DNA of 48,143 nt from an uncultured Francisellaceae bacterium (GTDB taxonomy: Bacteria; Pseudomonadota; Gammaproteobacteria; UBA6186; Azoamicaceae): NCBI GenBank assembly GCA_903822055.1, contig CAIJNR010000032.1, positions 1 to 48,143 of the forward strand, given 5' to 3'. The position numbers and the translations under genes were made by a program. Of this stretch, positions 15,521-23,970 are shown one piece after another. The notes under the pieces were generated by a model. It worked only from the letters and a program-made list of their open reading frames with translations, did not search any database and had not been told where the DNA came from. Within the stretch, counting starts at the first letter, position 1, and every line of letters starts with the position of its first letter.

Positions 15521-16312
15521 ATGAGTATATCTAAAACAATAAAAGCTAAGTTATTTTTGCAACGTATAATAAGTTTTTTGGCATTTTTCTTACTTTATCC
15601 ATTCTATTGGATATTATTATTTATCATTGGACGTTATCGTATACTTGCAATAAAAAAAATTCGTAAACAATTTAAATCAATTGTTAAACATACATCCGAA
15701 CCATTACTCATTTGCTCTAATCATTTAACTTATATTGATTCTGTTTTGTTAGTTATAACATTCAGTTCATTTTGTGATTATATTTTAAATTTTCGCACTA
15801 TGCCTTGGAATTTTCCTAAAACTACCCATATGAAGAACAATTTTTTTTATAAATTCATAAGCTATGTTGGAAAATGTATATTCATTGATTTAAATGCCCC
15901 GGCAGAAAAAATAAACCAGCCAATGAAAATAGCTAGACATCTTTTATTGTGTGGCGAATATATTATGTTATTCCCAGAAGGGCATAGAGGGATGAATGGA
16001 TTAGTTGATACCAAAAACTTTACCTATGGGGTAGGGAAATTAATAAGCGAAGTTCCTAGCATTAAAGTGTTATGCGTATATTTACGTGGAAGCACGCAAT
16101 CCGATCGCAGTAATTTCCCTAATAAACATGATCAATTTTATTGTAAATTAAATCTTATTACGTCTCAAAGTATAAATAGCAATGCTCATGGTTTAAGAAA
16201 AATTAAAGAAATTTCTAAAAATATTATTCAGGTTTTGGTTGGGATGGAGCAAGAATATTTTGCACACCTCACCCACAAGCCTTCTTCAATAAACGGTAGA
16301 ACGGAAAAGTAG
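15521..16312 (+). CDS. PlsC/LPLAT-type acyltransferase
   Basis: The 263-residue protein has an N-terminal hydrophobic stretch (about residues 14-37) and the two acyltransferase blocks: SNHLTYIDS, an HX4D motif with His68 and Asp73, and LFPEGHRG, which binds the phosphate of the acceptor. This family transfers acyl chains from ACP or CoA to lysophosphatidate or related acceptors at the inner membrane. Its place directly after the carrier protein suggests it uses the operon's special acyl-ACP. AGGGT precedes the ATG. The acceptor (glycerophospholipid, lipid A or other) cannot be read from sequence. Confidence 0.8.
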   Translation: MSISKTIKAKLFLQRIISFLAFFLLYPFYWILLFIIGRYRILAIKKIRKQFKSIVKHTSEPLLICSNHLTYIDSVLLVITFSSFCDYILNFRTMPWNFPKTTHMKNNFFYKFISYVGKCIFIDLNAPAEKINQPMKIARHLLLCGEYIMLFPEGHRGMNGLVDTKNFTYGVGKLISEVPSIKVLCVYLRGSTQSDRSNFPNKHDQFYCKLNLITSQSINSNAHGLRKIKEISKNIIQVLVGMEQEYFAHLTHKPSSINGRTEK

Positions 16313-16322
16313 TAAACAATTT

Positions 16323-17009
16323 ATGTTAAAATTAGGTAACGATATCGTAAATATATCTACCGAGAGATCTAAATTAAAACATTTAGATCAACGTTTTTTA
16401 AAACGCGTATTCGCTAAAAATGAACAAATTTTAATCCTAGAGGCAAACGATAAATTAAAAATATTTTGGGCAATTTGGGCAGCAAAAGAAGCAGCTTTTA
16501 AAGCATGCCAAAAGCAATGCCCTGAATTAATATTTTCTCATAATAAATTTGAGGTAAATTTTGATATAAATTCTTCAAATTGTTCAATAGTTACATTAGA
16601 TAATTATAGTGACTCTATTACAGGCACTGTCTATTACAAAGATAAATTTCTTGCAGTAACATGGCAATTTAATGAACATACCGTACACTGTATGGCGGTA
16701 CTCTTAGATAATAATAAAGCATTTACTGATTGGAATAAGATTAATTATAATATTTTTGTTATTGATTCAAATAATCATAAAGAAGAATCATTACAAACCA
16801 GGTTTTATGCACAACAATTTCTTATAAAATATGGTTTTGATCAAAACATATCCATTGTAAGACCAAATACTATTGTTAATGGGGTAAAACGTTATAAGCC
16901 ACCTATATTATTGGCTCATGATCAGCCGCTAGAAAATATAGAAATAAGCCTATCGCATGATCATGGCTGGGGAGCGGTGGCATTTTTTTCTAATCATTTA
17001 TGCAAATAA
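16323..17009 (+). CDS. AcpS-type 4'-phosphopantetheinyl transferase, enlarged
   Basis: This 228-residue protein has AcpS hallmarks in AcpS order: GNDIVNI with the metal-binding Asp7, RFLKRVF, WAAKEAAFKA with Glu56 and Lys, and at the C-terminus ISLSHDHGWGAVAFF. AcpS is about 125 residues; here about 100 extra residues separate the KEA motif from the C-terminal motif. It would move the phosphopantetheine arm from CoA to the operon's carrier Ser. It closes the operon, 10 bases after the acyltransferase. The insertion is not recognised. It could also be a separate Sfp-like member, but the motif order favours AcpS. Confidence 0.75.
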   Translation: MLKLGNDIVNISTERSKLKHLDQRFLKRVFAKNEQILILEANDKLKIFWAIWAAKEAAFKACQKQCPELIFSHNKFEVNFDINSSNCSIVTLDNYSDSITGTVYYKDKFLAVTWQFNEHTVHCMAVLLDNNKAFTDWNKINYNIFVIDSNNHKEESLQTRFYAQQFLIKYGFDQNISIVRPNTIVNGVKRYKPPILLAHDQPLENIEISLSHDHGWGAVAFFSNHLCK

Positions 17010-17042
17010 GCCATCAATAAGTTTTAGCAGAAATTTGATGGC
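17010..17042 (+). terminator. Hairpin immediately after the lipid operon
   Basis: GCCATCAA (17010-17017) and TTGATGGC (17035-17042) form an 8-bp stem with a 17-base loop starting at the base after the last operon stop codon. There is no T-run, so it is not a classic intrinsic terminator; it may protect the 3' end or assist termination. Confidence 0.35.
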
Positions 17043-17109
17043 GAAGTACTCTAATGTCAATACTTTAGTTTTATTGGCATAGGATTTAATGTTGCGCTAA
17101 TTTATTTTG

Positions 17110-17781
17110 TTAGGTAGTTTTATGTATACTAAAAGTTCCATTATCATTTCTCTTAACTACACTACCTCTACCATAAAACTCTACACTTTTGATTTTTTGA
17201 TTTAAATCGTGCTTATTAGCTTTCGACAAATCATTTTTTACGTTATTTAAGTCATCAATTTTTGTTAAAAGGACGGTATCGCTACTAATAAGTAATTTTC
17301 CAACGTGGGCTACATCTCCCGGTTTAACCTCAAACGCACCATACACAACAATTCCTTTTGGAGAAAGCCCAGCAGATCTAGAAGAGTATTCAAATGCCCC
17401 ATCCGACCATCGTATATTATCTATATAATATATTCCTGGATTTACCATAGCTATTCTATCACTGTAATTAGTATTAATCCCCCAAAAGCTATCCCCATAA
17501 GCTGGCATATAATATGATTCTCTTTTACTATTATTAAAAGAATTATCATTTAACTTGATAAGTCTAAATCCAGCACCATACTCAGAGTTGATATTAAATA
17601 TGCTTTTAACAGGTTGAACTATTTTCATGATAACTACAGCTTTATTTTGCTTATTGAAACCATGATCACTGTATTTGTGAGATAAAGTTAAATCTTTCTG
17701 AGAGCATCCATTTATTAATACACATGCAAATAACGTATATAAAACAAAATATTTCTTATTACATTTACCATCAAACCACAT
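17110..17781 (-). CDS. Predicted lipoprotein of unknown function
   Basis: The 223-residue protein starts with a basic region, a hydrophobic stretch and a lipobox-like LINGC with the Cys at about residue 26, consistent with export and lipidation. The body contains a segment with a Pro-Gly-x-Tyr-x-x turn (VNPGIYYIDNIRW) and later FEVKPGDVAHVGKL, a pattern seen in small periplasmic beta-sandwich lipoproteins such as DUF2846-like proteins. I do not recognise a specific function. It is on the opposite strand to the lipid operon and convergent with it over 100 bases, and separated from the glycan locus by 324 bases. Confidence 0.65.
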   Translation of the reverse strand: MWFDGKCNKKYFVLYTLFACVLINGCSQKDLTLSHKYSDHGFNKQNKAVVIMKIVQPVKSIFNINSEYGAGFRLIKLNDNSFNNSKRESYYMPAYGDSFWGINTNYSDRIAMVNPGIYYIDNIRWSDGAFEYSSRSAGLSPKGIVVYGAFEVKPGDVAHVGKLLISSDTVLLTKIDDLNNVKNDLSKANKHDLNQKIKSVEFYGRGSVVKRNDNGTFSIHKTT

Positions 17782-18105
17782 GCTTCACACCTTAATTTTA
17801 ACTTTTAGAAGACAAGGTATTATATTTATAATCTGTCAATTTTAAAAGTAGTTTTGTAGGGCAAACGCATCTAAATGCCAAAGAAAACATCCACCCGGTG
17901 CCTTCGGCACCGACCTCCTTCGCAGACGAAGGAGGTGATTGTCGTAATAAATTCAATATGGTTTAACTAATAATAGTAACTACATTTTAAATGTTATATT
18001 TTATACATCTTTATTATTGAACCTTAATACATAGAATAGATCCCTACTCTGATAGCCTGAGCTGTATTTATAGTTGTTAAAACTACAAATAATATTGAAA
18101 ATTTT
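17782..18105. other. 324-bp gene-free region with a double-hairpin repeat
   Basis: No gene is seen here. The region holds the GC-rich double-hairpin repeat at 17888-17937, which stands out sharply from its AT-rich surroundings. The part next to 17781 should contain the promoter of the lipoprotein gene, and the part next to 18106 the 3' end of the glycan operon; no clear terminator was found. Confidence 0.6.
17888..17937. repeat. Double-hairpin GC-rich repeat, copy A
   Basis: The element starts CATCCACCC and contains hairpin 1 (GGTGCC-TTC-GGCACC) followed after one base by hairpin 2 (stem ACCTCCTTCG, loop CAGA, stem CGAAGGAGGT). The same head and two-hairpin architecture recurs at 36071-36124 and 36178-36231, but with different stem bases that remain fully paired. 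It resembles REP-type or Rickettsia-palindromic-type elements in architecture; the family is not identified. Confidence 0.8.
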
Positions 18106-19515
18106 TTAATTAATCCTGCCATACTCATCTTCAATCCTAACAATATCATCTTCACCTAAATAAGATCCAGATTGTACTTCTATTAAATGCAGCGGTATTT
18201 TCCCAGGATTCTCTATTCGATGCTTAATGCCCATCGGTAAATAAATAGATTCATTTTCGTGTAATAATATTGTTTCTTCGCCTTTAGTAATTTTAGCGGT
18301 GCCTTCGACTATAACCCAATGTTCTGCGCGATGATGATGGATCTGAGTAGAAGTTTTGGCCGATGGTTTTACCACAATTCTTTTTACCTGGAAACGACTT
18401 GATAAATCAATAGTTTGATAATATCCCCAAGGACGATAAACTTTGGTGTGATTGTCAAGTTCTATTCTGTTGTTTTCTTTAAGCTCTTGAACAACATCTT
18501 TAATTTGATTGATTTTTTCTTTAGAACTAATTAAAATAGCATCTCTTGTTGCTACCACTATAATATCATTTAAACCTATAACAGAAATTAATTGTTCATC
18601 TGTTCGTATATATGAATTATTTACTTGTTGTGCTACGACATCTCCAACAAGAACATTACCCTGTATGTTTTTTTTGGAAATATTCCACAATGCATCCCAC
18701 GATCCAAGATCAGACCATTTTAAATTGACAGGCATAACCACAGCTTCTTTGGTATGTTCCATAATTGCATAATCAATTGAATTGTTTGGAGTGTTATAAA
18801 TCACCTGTGAATCTAACCTTAAAAAATCTAAATCTTGTTTAGAATTGTTAAGTGCATTTTTACAGCTATCTAATAAAACATGCTGTAAATGTTCTAATTC
18901 TTTTAACATGCTACTTGCTTTAAACAAGAAAATTCCACTATTCCAAAAATATTTGTTTGAATTAAAAAATTGTTTTGCAGTATCAAGATTAGGTTTCTCA
19001 ACAAATTTAACAACATTATATAGAAATTTATTGTCTTGTAATTGCTCACCACTTTCTATATAACCATAATTAATTTCTGGACAAGTTGGTTTTATCCCAA
19101 AAGTTACAATTTTGCCATTTGTTGCGCTAATTTTAGCCGTATCTATAGCTTTATGGAATTCTGCTAAATCTTCTATAACATGATCCGCTGGTAATACTAA
19201 TAATAATTGTTCAGGATCGGACTGTAATAAACAAGCAATAGCAATCGCAGGGGCTGTATTTTTAGCTTCCGTTTCTAATACTATGTGGGATGGAATTATG
19301 TCAATTAGTTGTAATTGCTCTGCAACTAAAAATCTGTGTTCATTATTACAAATAACCATAGGTGCATTAAATTTGTTACTTGTTACCCGTAAAACAGTTT
19401 CTTGCAATAAAGTTTTTGAACCCATTAGAGCTAAATATTGTTTAGGGTAACAAGCTCTAGATAACGGCCAAAGACGCGTACCATGACCACCAGACAAAAT
19501 AATTGGATTAATCAT
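18106..19515 (-). CDS. manC: Mannose-1-phosphate guanylyltransferase / mannose-6-phosphate isomerase
   Basis: This 469-residue bifunctional enzyme makes GDP-mannose. The N-terminal nucleotidyltransferase has LSGGHGTRLWPLSR followed by YPKQ, LPADHVI and FVEKPN; the C-terminal cupin domain has the metal-binding HHHRAEHW and supplies isomerase activity. The start is ATG 19515, preceded by AAGGA, and it overlaps the stop of fcl as ATGA; an upstream in-frame start would run into fcl. Together with gmd and fcl it provides GDP-mannose and then GDP-L-fucose for the glycosyltransferases of this locus. Confidence 0.93.
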   Translation of the reverse strand: MINPIILSGGHGTRLWPLSRACYPKQYLALMGSKTLLQETVLRVTSNKFNAPMVICNNEHRFLVAEQLQLIDIIPSHIVLETEAKNTAPAIAIACLLQSDPEQLLLVLPADHVIEDLAEFHKAIDTAKISATNGKIVTFGIKPTCPEINYGYIESGEQLQDNKFLYNVVKFVEKPNLDTAKQFFNSNKYFWNSGIFLFKASSMLKELEHLQHVLLDSCKNALNNSKQDLDFLRLDSQVIYNTPNNSIDYAIMEHTKEAVVMPVNLKWSDLGSWDALWNISKKNIQGNVLVGDVVAQQVNNSYIRTDEQLISVIGLNDIIVVATRDAILISSKEKINQIKDVVQELKENNRIELDNHTKVYRPWGYYQTIDLSSRFQVKRIVVKPSAKTSTQIHHHRAEHWVIVEGTAKITKGEETILLHENESIYLPMGIKHRIENPGKIPLHLIEVQSGSYLGEDDIVRIEDEYGRIN

Positions 19516-20441
19516 TTTATTTTCCTTAAATAATCTGCATAACAATGCTTAATTCCTGTTTGTAGATCTGTTTTAACTTTCCACCCTAATGCTTGCAATG
19601 CACTTACATTCAATAATTTTTGTGGAGCACCATTTGGCATGCTATTATCGTAAATAAACTTACCATCAAAACCAATGATTTCAGCAATTGTTTTAGCAAG
19701 TTCATTTATAGTTATGTCTTGGCCAACTCCAATATTAATAGTTGCATTTTCCGAATAATGTTTTATTAAATAAACACAAGCATCAGCTAAATCATCTACA
19801 TAAAGAAATTCTCGTCTTGGTGTGCCTGTACCCCATATTGATACGTATTGTTGGCTATTAAGTTTAGCTTCATGAATTTTTCGTAATAGTGCTGGTAACA
19901 CATGACTACTTTGTAAATCATAATTATCAAATGGACCATATAAATTTGTCGGCATACAGCTAATAAAATCACATCCATGCTGAATACGATATGCCTCGAT
20001 TAGTTTAAGTCCAGCTATTTTAGCAATAGCATACCATTGATTAGTTGGCTCTAAGCTGCTAGTTAACAAAGAATTTTCTTGAATTGGCTGAGGGGAATTT
20101 CTAGGATAAATACAAGAACTTCCTAAAAATAATAGTTTTTGAACATCATATTTTTTTGCAGAATTAATTACGTTAGCTGCAATCATTAAATTGTCATATA
20201 AAAAATCTACAGGAAAACTATTGTTAGCATAAATTCCACCAACTTTGGCAGCAGCTAATATAATAAGATCTGGTTTGTTATTCTTTAACCAAACATCCAA
20301 AGCATCTTGATTACGCAAATCAACTACACTTCTTTCTACAGTTAAAATATCACAATTTTCTGTTGCTAAACGACGCACCAATGCACGACCAACCATCCCA
20401 TTATGGCCTGCCACATAAATACGTTTGTTTTTCAAATCCAT
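19512..20441 (-). CDS. fcl: GDP-L-fucose synthase
   Basis: The 309-residue short-chain dehydrogenase-type protein has the NADP-binding GHNGMVG, the SSCIYPR loop and the catalytic Tyr-Lys pair in YAIAKIAGLK, all typical of Fcl/WcaG. It epimerises and reduces GDP-4-keto-6-deoxymannose made by the adjacent Gmd. I chose ATG 20441, directly after the gmd stop codon; ATG 20450 is also possible and no ribosome site decides between them. Translation is likely coupled to gmd. Its stop overlaps manC. Confidence 0.93.
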   Translation of the reverse strand: MDLKNKRIYVAGHNGMVGRALVRRLATENCDILTVERSVVDLRNQDALDVWLKNNKPDLIILAAAKVGGIYANNSFPVDFLYDNLMIAANVINSAKKYDVQKLLFLGSSCIYPRNSPQPIQENSLLTSSLEPTNQWYAIAKIAGLKLIEAYRIQHGCDFISCMPTNLYGPFDNYDLQSSHVLPALLRKIHEAKLNSQQYVSIWGTGTPRREFLYVDDLADACVYLIKHYSENATINIGVGQDITINELAKTIAEIIGFDGKFIYDNSMPNGAPQKLLNVSALQALGWKVKTDLQTGIKHCYADYLRKIK

Positions 20442-20442
20442 A

Positions 20443-21480
20443 TTACACATCAAGTGTTAAATCTGCCTGCACCATTTCTTTTATTAATTCTATAAATGAA
20501 GTTTTAGGGATCCAATTTAATTTTTGTTTGGCTTTTGTCGCATCACCTAATAAAAGATCTACTTCTGTTGGTCTAAAATATTTTTGATCAATGGTAATTA
20601 ATACTTTTCCGTTACTAGTATTTATTCCTTGTTCTTGTACACCTTTACCACGCCATTCAATTTGAATGCCAACTTCTTTAAAGCTAAGCTCAACAAATTC
20701 ACGCACAGAATGCATGGAACCAGTTGCCAAAACATAATCATCAGGAATAGATTGTTGTAACATAAGCCACATTCCTTCGACATAATCTTTGGCATGCCCC
20801 CAATCACGTTTAGAATCTAAATTACCCAATGTTAATTGTTGTTGTTTTCCGTGATAAATTGCAGCTACTGCTTTAGTGATTTTACGAGTAACGAATGTTT
20901 CGCCTCGAATTGGACTTTCATGATTAAATAAAATCCCATTTGAAGCATGTAAATTATATGCTTCCCGGTAATTAACCGTAATCCAATAAGCATACAATTT
21001 AGCTGCAGCATAGGGGCTTCTAGGACAAAATTCAGTTGTTTCTGTTTGAGGAATAGTTCGTACTTTACCATATAACTCCGAAGTTGACGCTTGGTAAATA
21101 CGGACTTTAGATTGTAAATTTAAAACTCTAACGGCCTCTAATAAACGTAATGTACCTAAAGCATCTGCATTGGTCGTATATTCAGGTGTTTCGAAACTAA
21201 TTTGAACATGGCTTTGAGCAGCAAGATTATAAATTTCGCAAGGCCCGATATCTGAAATAATTCTCATTAAACTTGAAGCATCGGTCATATCTCCATAATG
21301 TAAAAAAAATTGATTTTTATCATGATATTTGAGAATTAAATGATCAATCCTTGAAGTGTTACTAACAGAAGATCTTCTTTGTAAACCATGCACAATATAA
21401 TTCTTTTTTAACAAAAATTCTGCTAAATAAGCACCATCTTGACCGGTAATACCTGTTATAAAAGCAATTTTATTTTTCAT
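20443..21480 (-). CDS. gmd: GDP-mannose 4,6-dehydratase
   Basis: The 345-residue protein has the family fingerprint: [17 protein letters not shown], the arginine-rich [16 protein letters not shown], the [10 protein letters not shown] catalytic Tyr-Lys, and [16 protein letters not shown]. It converts GDP-mannose to GDP-4-keto-6-deoxymannose, the first committed step to GDP-fucose or GDP-rhamnose; the neighbouring fcl indicates fucose. Its start overlaps the 3' end of the membrane glycosyltransferase gene by 11 bases. Length and motifs are standard. Confidence 0.95.
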   Translation of the reverse strand: MKNKIAFITGITGQDGAYLAEFLLKKNYIVHGLQRRSSVSNTSRIDHLILKYHDKNQFFLHYGDMTDASSLMRIISDIGPCEIYNLAAQSHVQISFETPEYTTNADALGTLRLLEAVRVLNLQSKVRIYQASTSELYGKVRTIPQTETTEFCPRSPYAAAKLYAYWITVNYREAYNLHASNGILFNHESPIRGETFVTRKITKAVAAIYHGKQQQLTLGNLDSKRDWGHAKDYVEGMWLMLQQSIPDDYVLATGSMHSVREFVELSFKEVGIQIEWRGKGVQEQGINTSNGKVLITIDQKYFRPTEVDLLLGDATKAKQKLNWIPKTSFIELIKEMVQADLTLDV

Positions 21481-23236
21481 CTAAAACCTCAAATGATGTG
21501 ACTTGCATAATATCTTTGATATCTGGAATGTTAGTAACACAAAGCCCCATACAAGTAGCGTTGTTTGAAAATATTTCTTTAGCACCTAATATATACTTAG
21601 TGGAGTTAATGTTTAGATCATACACAGATCCTAAAAACATTGGTTGTGTTACAATGTTTGATTGCAAAATTTTTAAAAACTTTTCGTTTTCTATAGGATT
21701 TTTAAGTAAATGGCTTTTAAATCTTTTATTATATTTTGGTAATGCAATTTTTGGTGTTCCAGAAATGTTTTTTACAACCATTTTAATATTACCTAATGGA
21801 CAAGAAAATTTCGATATCATTTGAGCTAAATCTATATTAGAGGATTTAATTAACATTGGGCCAAACAACCCAAAAACTAATAAAATACCGCTCAAACCAA
21901 TAGCTATATTAGTCTCCCAATTAATATTTTCATTAGTTTTTGTTAGTAAAACAGAATGAAGCCTAGAAAACAAACGATATCCAAGTATACCTCCACAAGC
22001 AACCGCAAAAAATGGAACAGTTACTGCAAACACACGGAAACCACCATCAGTCCAAATAATACCTGCTGATAAACCCATGCTGATTAATGCAATATTTATT
22101 AATTGAATTTTGTTTTTTACTTCATGATTATGATCACAACTTTTATATAAATTATTAAGACTATACAAACGAAAAATACCAAAAAATAAAGCTACGAATC
22201 CAAAAAGTCTAACAATAACCTTCAACATCATATTATTACTAATTACTAAACAATATTGAAAAAAAGAAACCAAACCTTGAGTAACACCTAAATAACTTTT
22301 TATAATGCCTTTTAATAATAAAAAAGGATTACTTTTAAAAACTTCCCAAGATTGTATGTATAAATATTTTGCCAGTTCAGCTTCTGGTTTAGATGCAACT
22401 TCTGGTTGGATAGAATAAATGTAAGACCAAGTCTTTCCACCAGATACCAAACCAAATAAAGTATGAGAAAAATTAGCATGGATCGCTCCACTAGACCCAA
22501 AACCATATAACTTAATTAATACTAAGTTATATATAAATCCACTAACAATTCCCAAAACAAAAACGGAACTAAAAAGCCAATTAAACTGAAATGATTTAGA
22601 AGTTTTCCTGAAATTATGACCTAGCCATAATATTAAAATTGGTAAAATAAAGAATGCTCCGGCGCGCGCATTTAGCCCTACGGTTAACATTAATCCAGCA
22701 ATAAAAAATAGCCACCAACGTTGTACTTCCATTGCTTCCCATAATATAACAAAAGCTAAACATCCAATTGTAAGACCCAACGTTTCGCTAAGAGTGGTTG
22801 GGATAAATAAATATGCAAATAAAAATAAAACTACCAAAGCTATTGTGCTGGAAAGTTTTCCACAAGTTCGACTAACGCTTTTAGTGACTAATAAACAACT
22901 TATACTACACAAAAGTGTTTGAATGATAATAGCTATTTGAAAATTATTATTGGCTAACCATAATCGTACTGCAAGTAGAGCAGCATTTAACGGTCTTCTT
23001 ATATTCCAATAGTCTAAAACACCTCTTTCTAAAAGGGTATTAGCTCCAACATAATATCCATTTGCATCGCTAGAAGGTATAATGCCTCCTAATGCTGCAT
23101 AATTAGTATGAAGACTCTCGACCCCGAACGGATAAACCATCCAAGCATGAATAAGCGGCAAAAAAAACAGACTAATGCCTATCAACCAATAACAAAATTC
23201 CCATGTCATTTGGGTTGTGTGAATTGTTTTGTTCAT
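21470..23236 (-). CDS. Polytopic membrane protein, probable GT-C glycosyltransferase
   Basis: This 588-residue protein has about eleven to twelve hydrophobic segments in the first 460 residues and a polar C-terminal region. After the first membrane helix a long loop contains SSDANGYY and then RRPLNAALL; an Asp in the first outer loop is characteristic of GT-C enzymes that use polyprenyl-phosphate sugars. ARAGAFF and [12 protein letters not shown] are further conserved-looking spots. It would act on the periplasmic side in glycan assembly. The exact family is not recognised. It lies 2 bases after the methyltransferase gene on the same strand and overlaps gmd. Confidence 0.65.
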   Translation of the reverse strand: MNKTIHTTQMTWEFCYWLIGISLFFLPLIHAWMVYPFGVESLHTNYAALGGIIPSSDANGYYVGANTLLERGVLDYWNIRRPLNAALLAVRLWLANNNFQIAIIIQTLLCSISCLLVTKSVSRTCGKLSSTIALVVLFLFAYLFIPTTLSETLGLTIGCLAFVILWEAMEVQRWWLFFIAGLMLTVGLNARAGAFFILPILILWLGHNFRKTSKSFQFNWLFSSVFVLGIVSGFIYNLVLIKLYGFGSSGAIHANFSHTLFGLVSGGKTWSYIYSIQPEVASKPEAELAKYLYIQSWEVFKSNPFLLLKGIIKSYLGVTQGLVSFFQYCLVISNNMMLKVIVRLFGFVALFFGIFRLYSLNNLYKSCDHNHEVKNKIQLINIALISMGLSAGIIWTDGGFRVFAVTVPFFAVACGGILGYRLFSRLHSVLLTKTNENINWETNIAIGLSGILLVFGLFGPMLIKSSNIDLAQMISKFSCPLGNIKMVVKNISGTPKIALPKYNKRFKSHLLKNPIENEKFLKILQSNIVTQPMFLGSVYDLNINSTKYILGAKEIFSNNATCMGLCVTNIPDIKDIMQVTSFEVLDEK

Positions 23237-23238
23237 TA

Positions 23239-23970
23239 TTATTTGACCCTTTCTATAGCAATTAAAATTCTAAATCCAATATGCTTTGCTAAAATATTTT
23301 CAAGAATATACTCAATTTTAAGCAAAAATTTTACTAAATTGTGGGGAATAAGACACCACTTTCTAAAGCCACCAGATAATGGATATGCCCATAAACTACA
23401 ATATTTTTTTTTTTGCAAAATTAATTTAGGAAAACAATGCCTAAATTGTTGATAAAATTTTCCAAATATTAATTCTGGTATAGCTTGATTGGCATCAAAC
23501 GGTTCTTTATTTGGATCTGATGGTTTATCTATTAAAAAAGGATTGCTATTTAATATAACTGGTTCTGGGTGAAAAAAATGATAAAAAATCCAGCTTATCT
23601 TGGTGATAGCAGGTTCTAGCATAATAATTTTGCCACCTGGTTTTAAAACTCTTTGGGCTTCTTTAAAAAAATTCATGGGTATTTCAATGTGATGTAAAAC
23701 ATCGATGGCAATAATATTATCAAAACTACCATCAGCGAAAGGCAGCGCCTCTGCGTTACAACTTACATCTAACCACGGCATTCTTAAAATATCTGTTGAT
23801 ATTACATTTGGCAGATAATCTTTAAGATTACCAGTCCCACCTCCTATCTCCAAAGTATTTCCTTGATTAATTAACTTAAGAATTCGTTGATAATAATCAT
23901 GATAGATAGCCCTTAAAACTGGTTTTTCTTGCCAAATAATTTTATGTATATTTAAAAGCTCTATACTCAT
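23239..23970 (-). CDS. Class I SAM-dependent methyltransferase
   Basis: The 243-residue protein has the Rossmann methyltransferase motifs LEIGGGTGNLKDYLP (SAM binding), DVSCNAEALPFADGSFDNI, IDVLHHI and LKPGGKIIMLEP, close to the UbiE/Methyltransf_11 pattern. The rest is a hydrophobic, aromatic C-terminal part that may bind membrane-linked substrates. In this locus it may methylate a sugar or a polyprenyl-linked intermediate; that is inference from context. Its ATG overlaps the stop of the upstream fusion gene by 1 base. Confidence 0.8.
   Translation of the reverse strand: MSIELLNIHKIIWQEKPVLRAIYHDYYQRILKLINQGNTLEIGGGTGNLKDYLPNVISTDILRMPWLDVSCNAEALPFADGSFDNIIAIDVLHHIEIPMNFFKEAQRVLKPGGKIIMLEPAITKISWIFYHFFHPEPVILNSNPFLIDKPSDPNKEPFDANQAIPELIFGKFYQQFRHCFPKLILQKKKYCSLWAYPLSGGFRKWCLIPHNLVKFLLKIEYILENILAKHIGFRILIAIERVK

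Noticed and set aside
17888-17937. CRISPR-like repeat
   Set aside because: Copies are dispersed, inverted and hairpin-forming, with no regular spacers; no cas genes are present.
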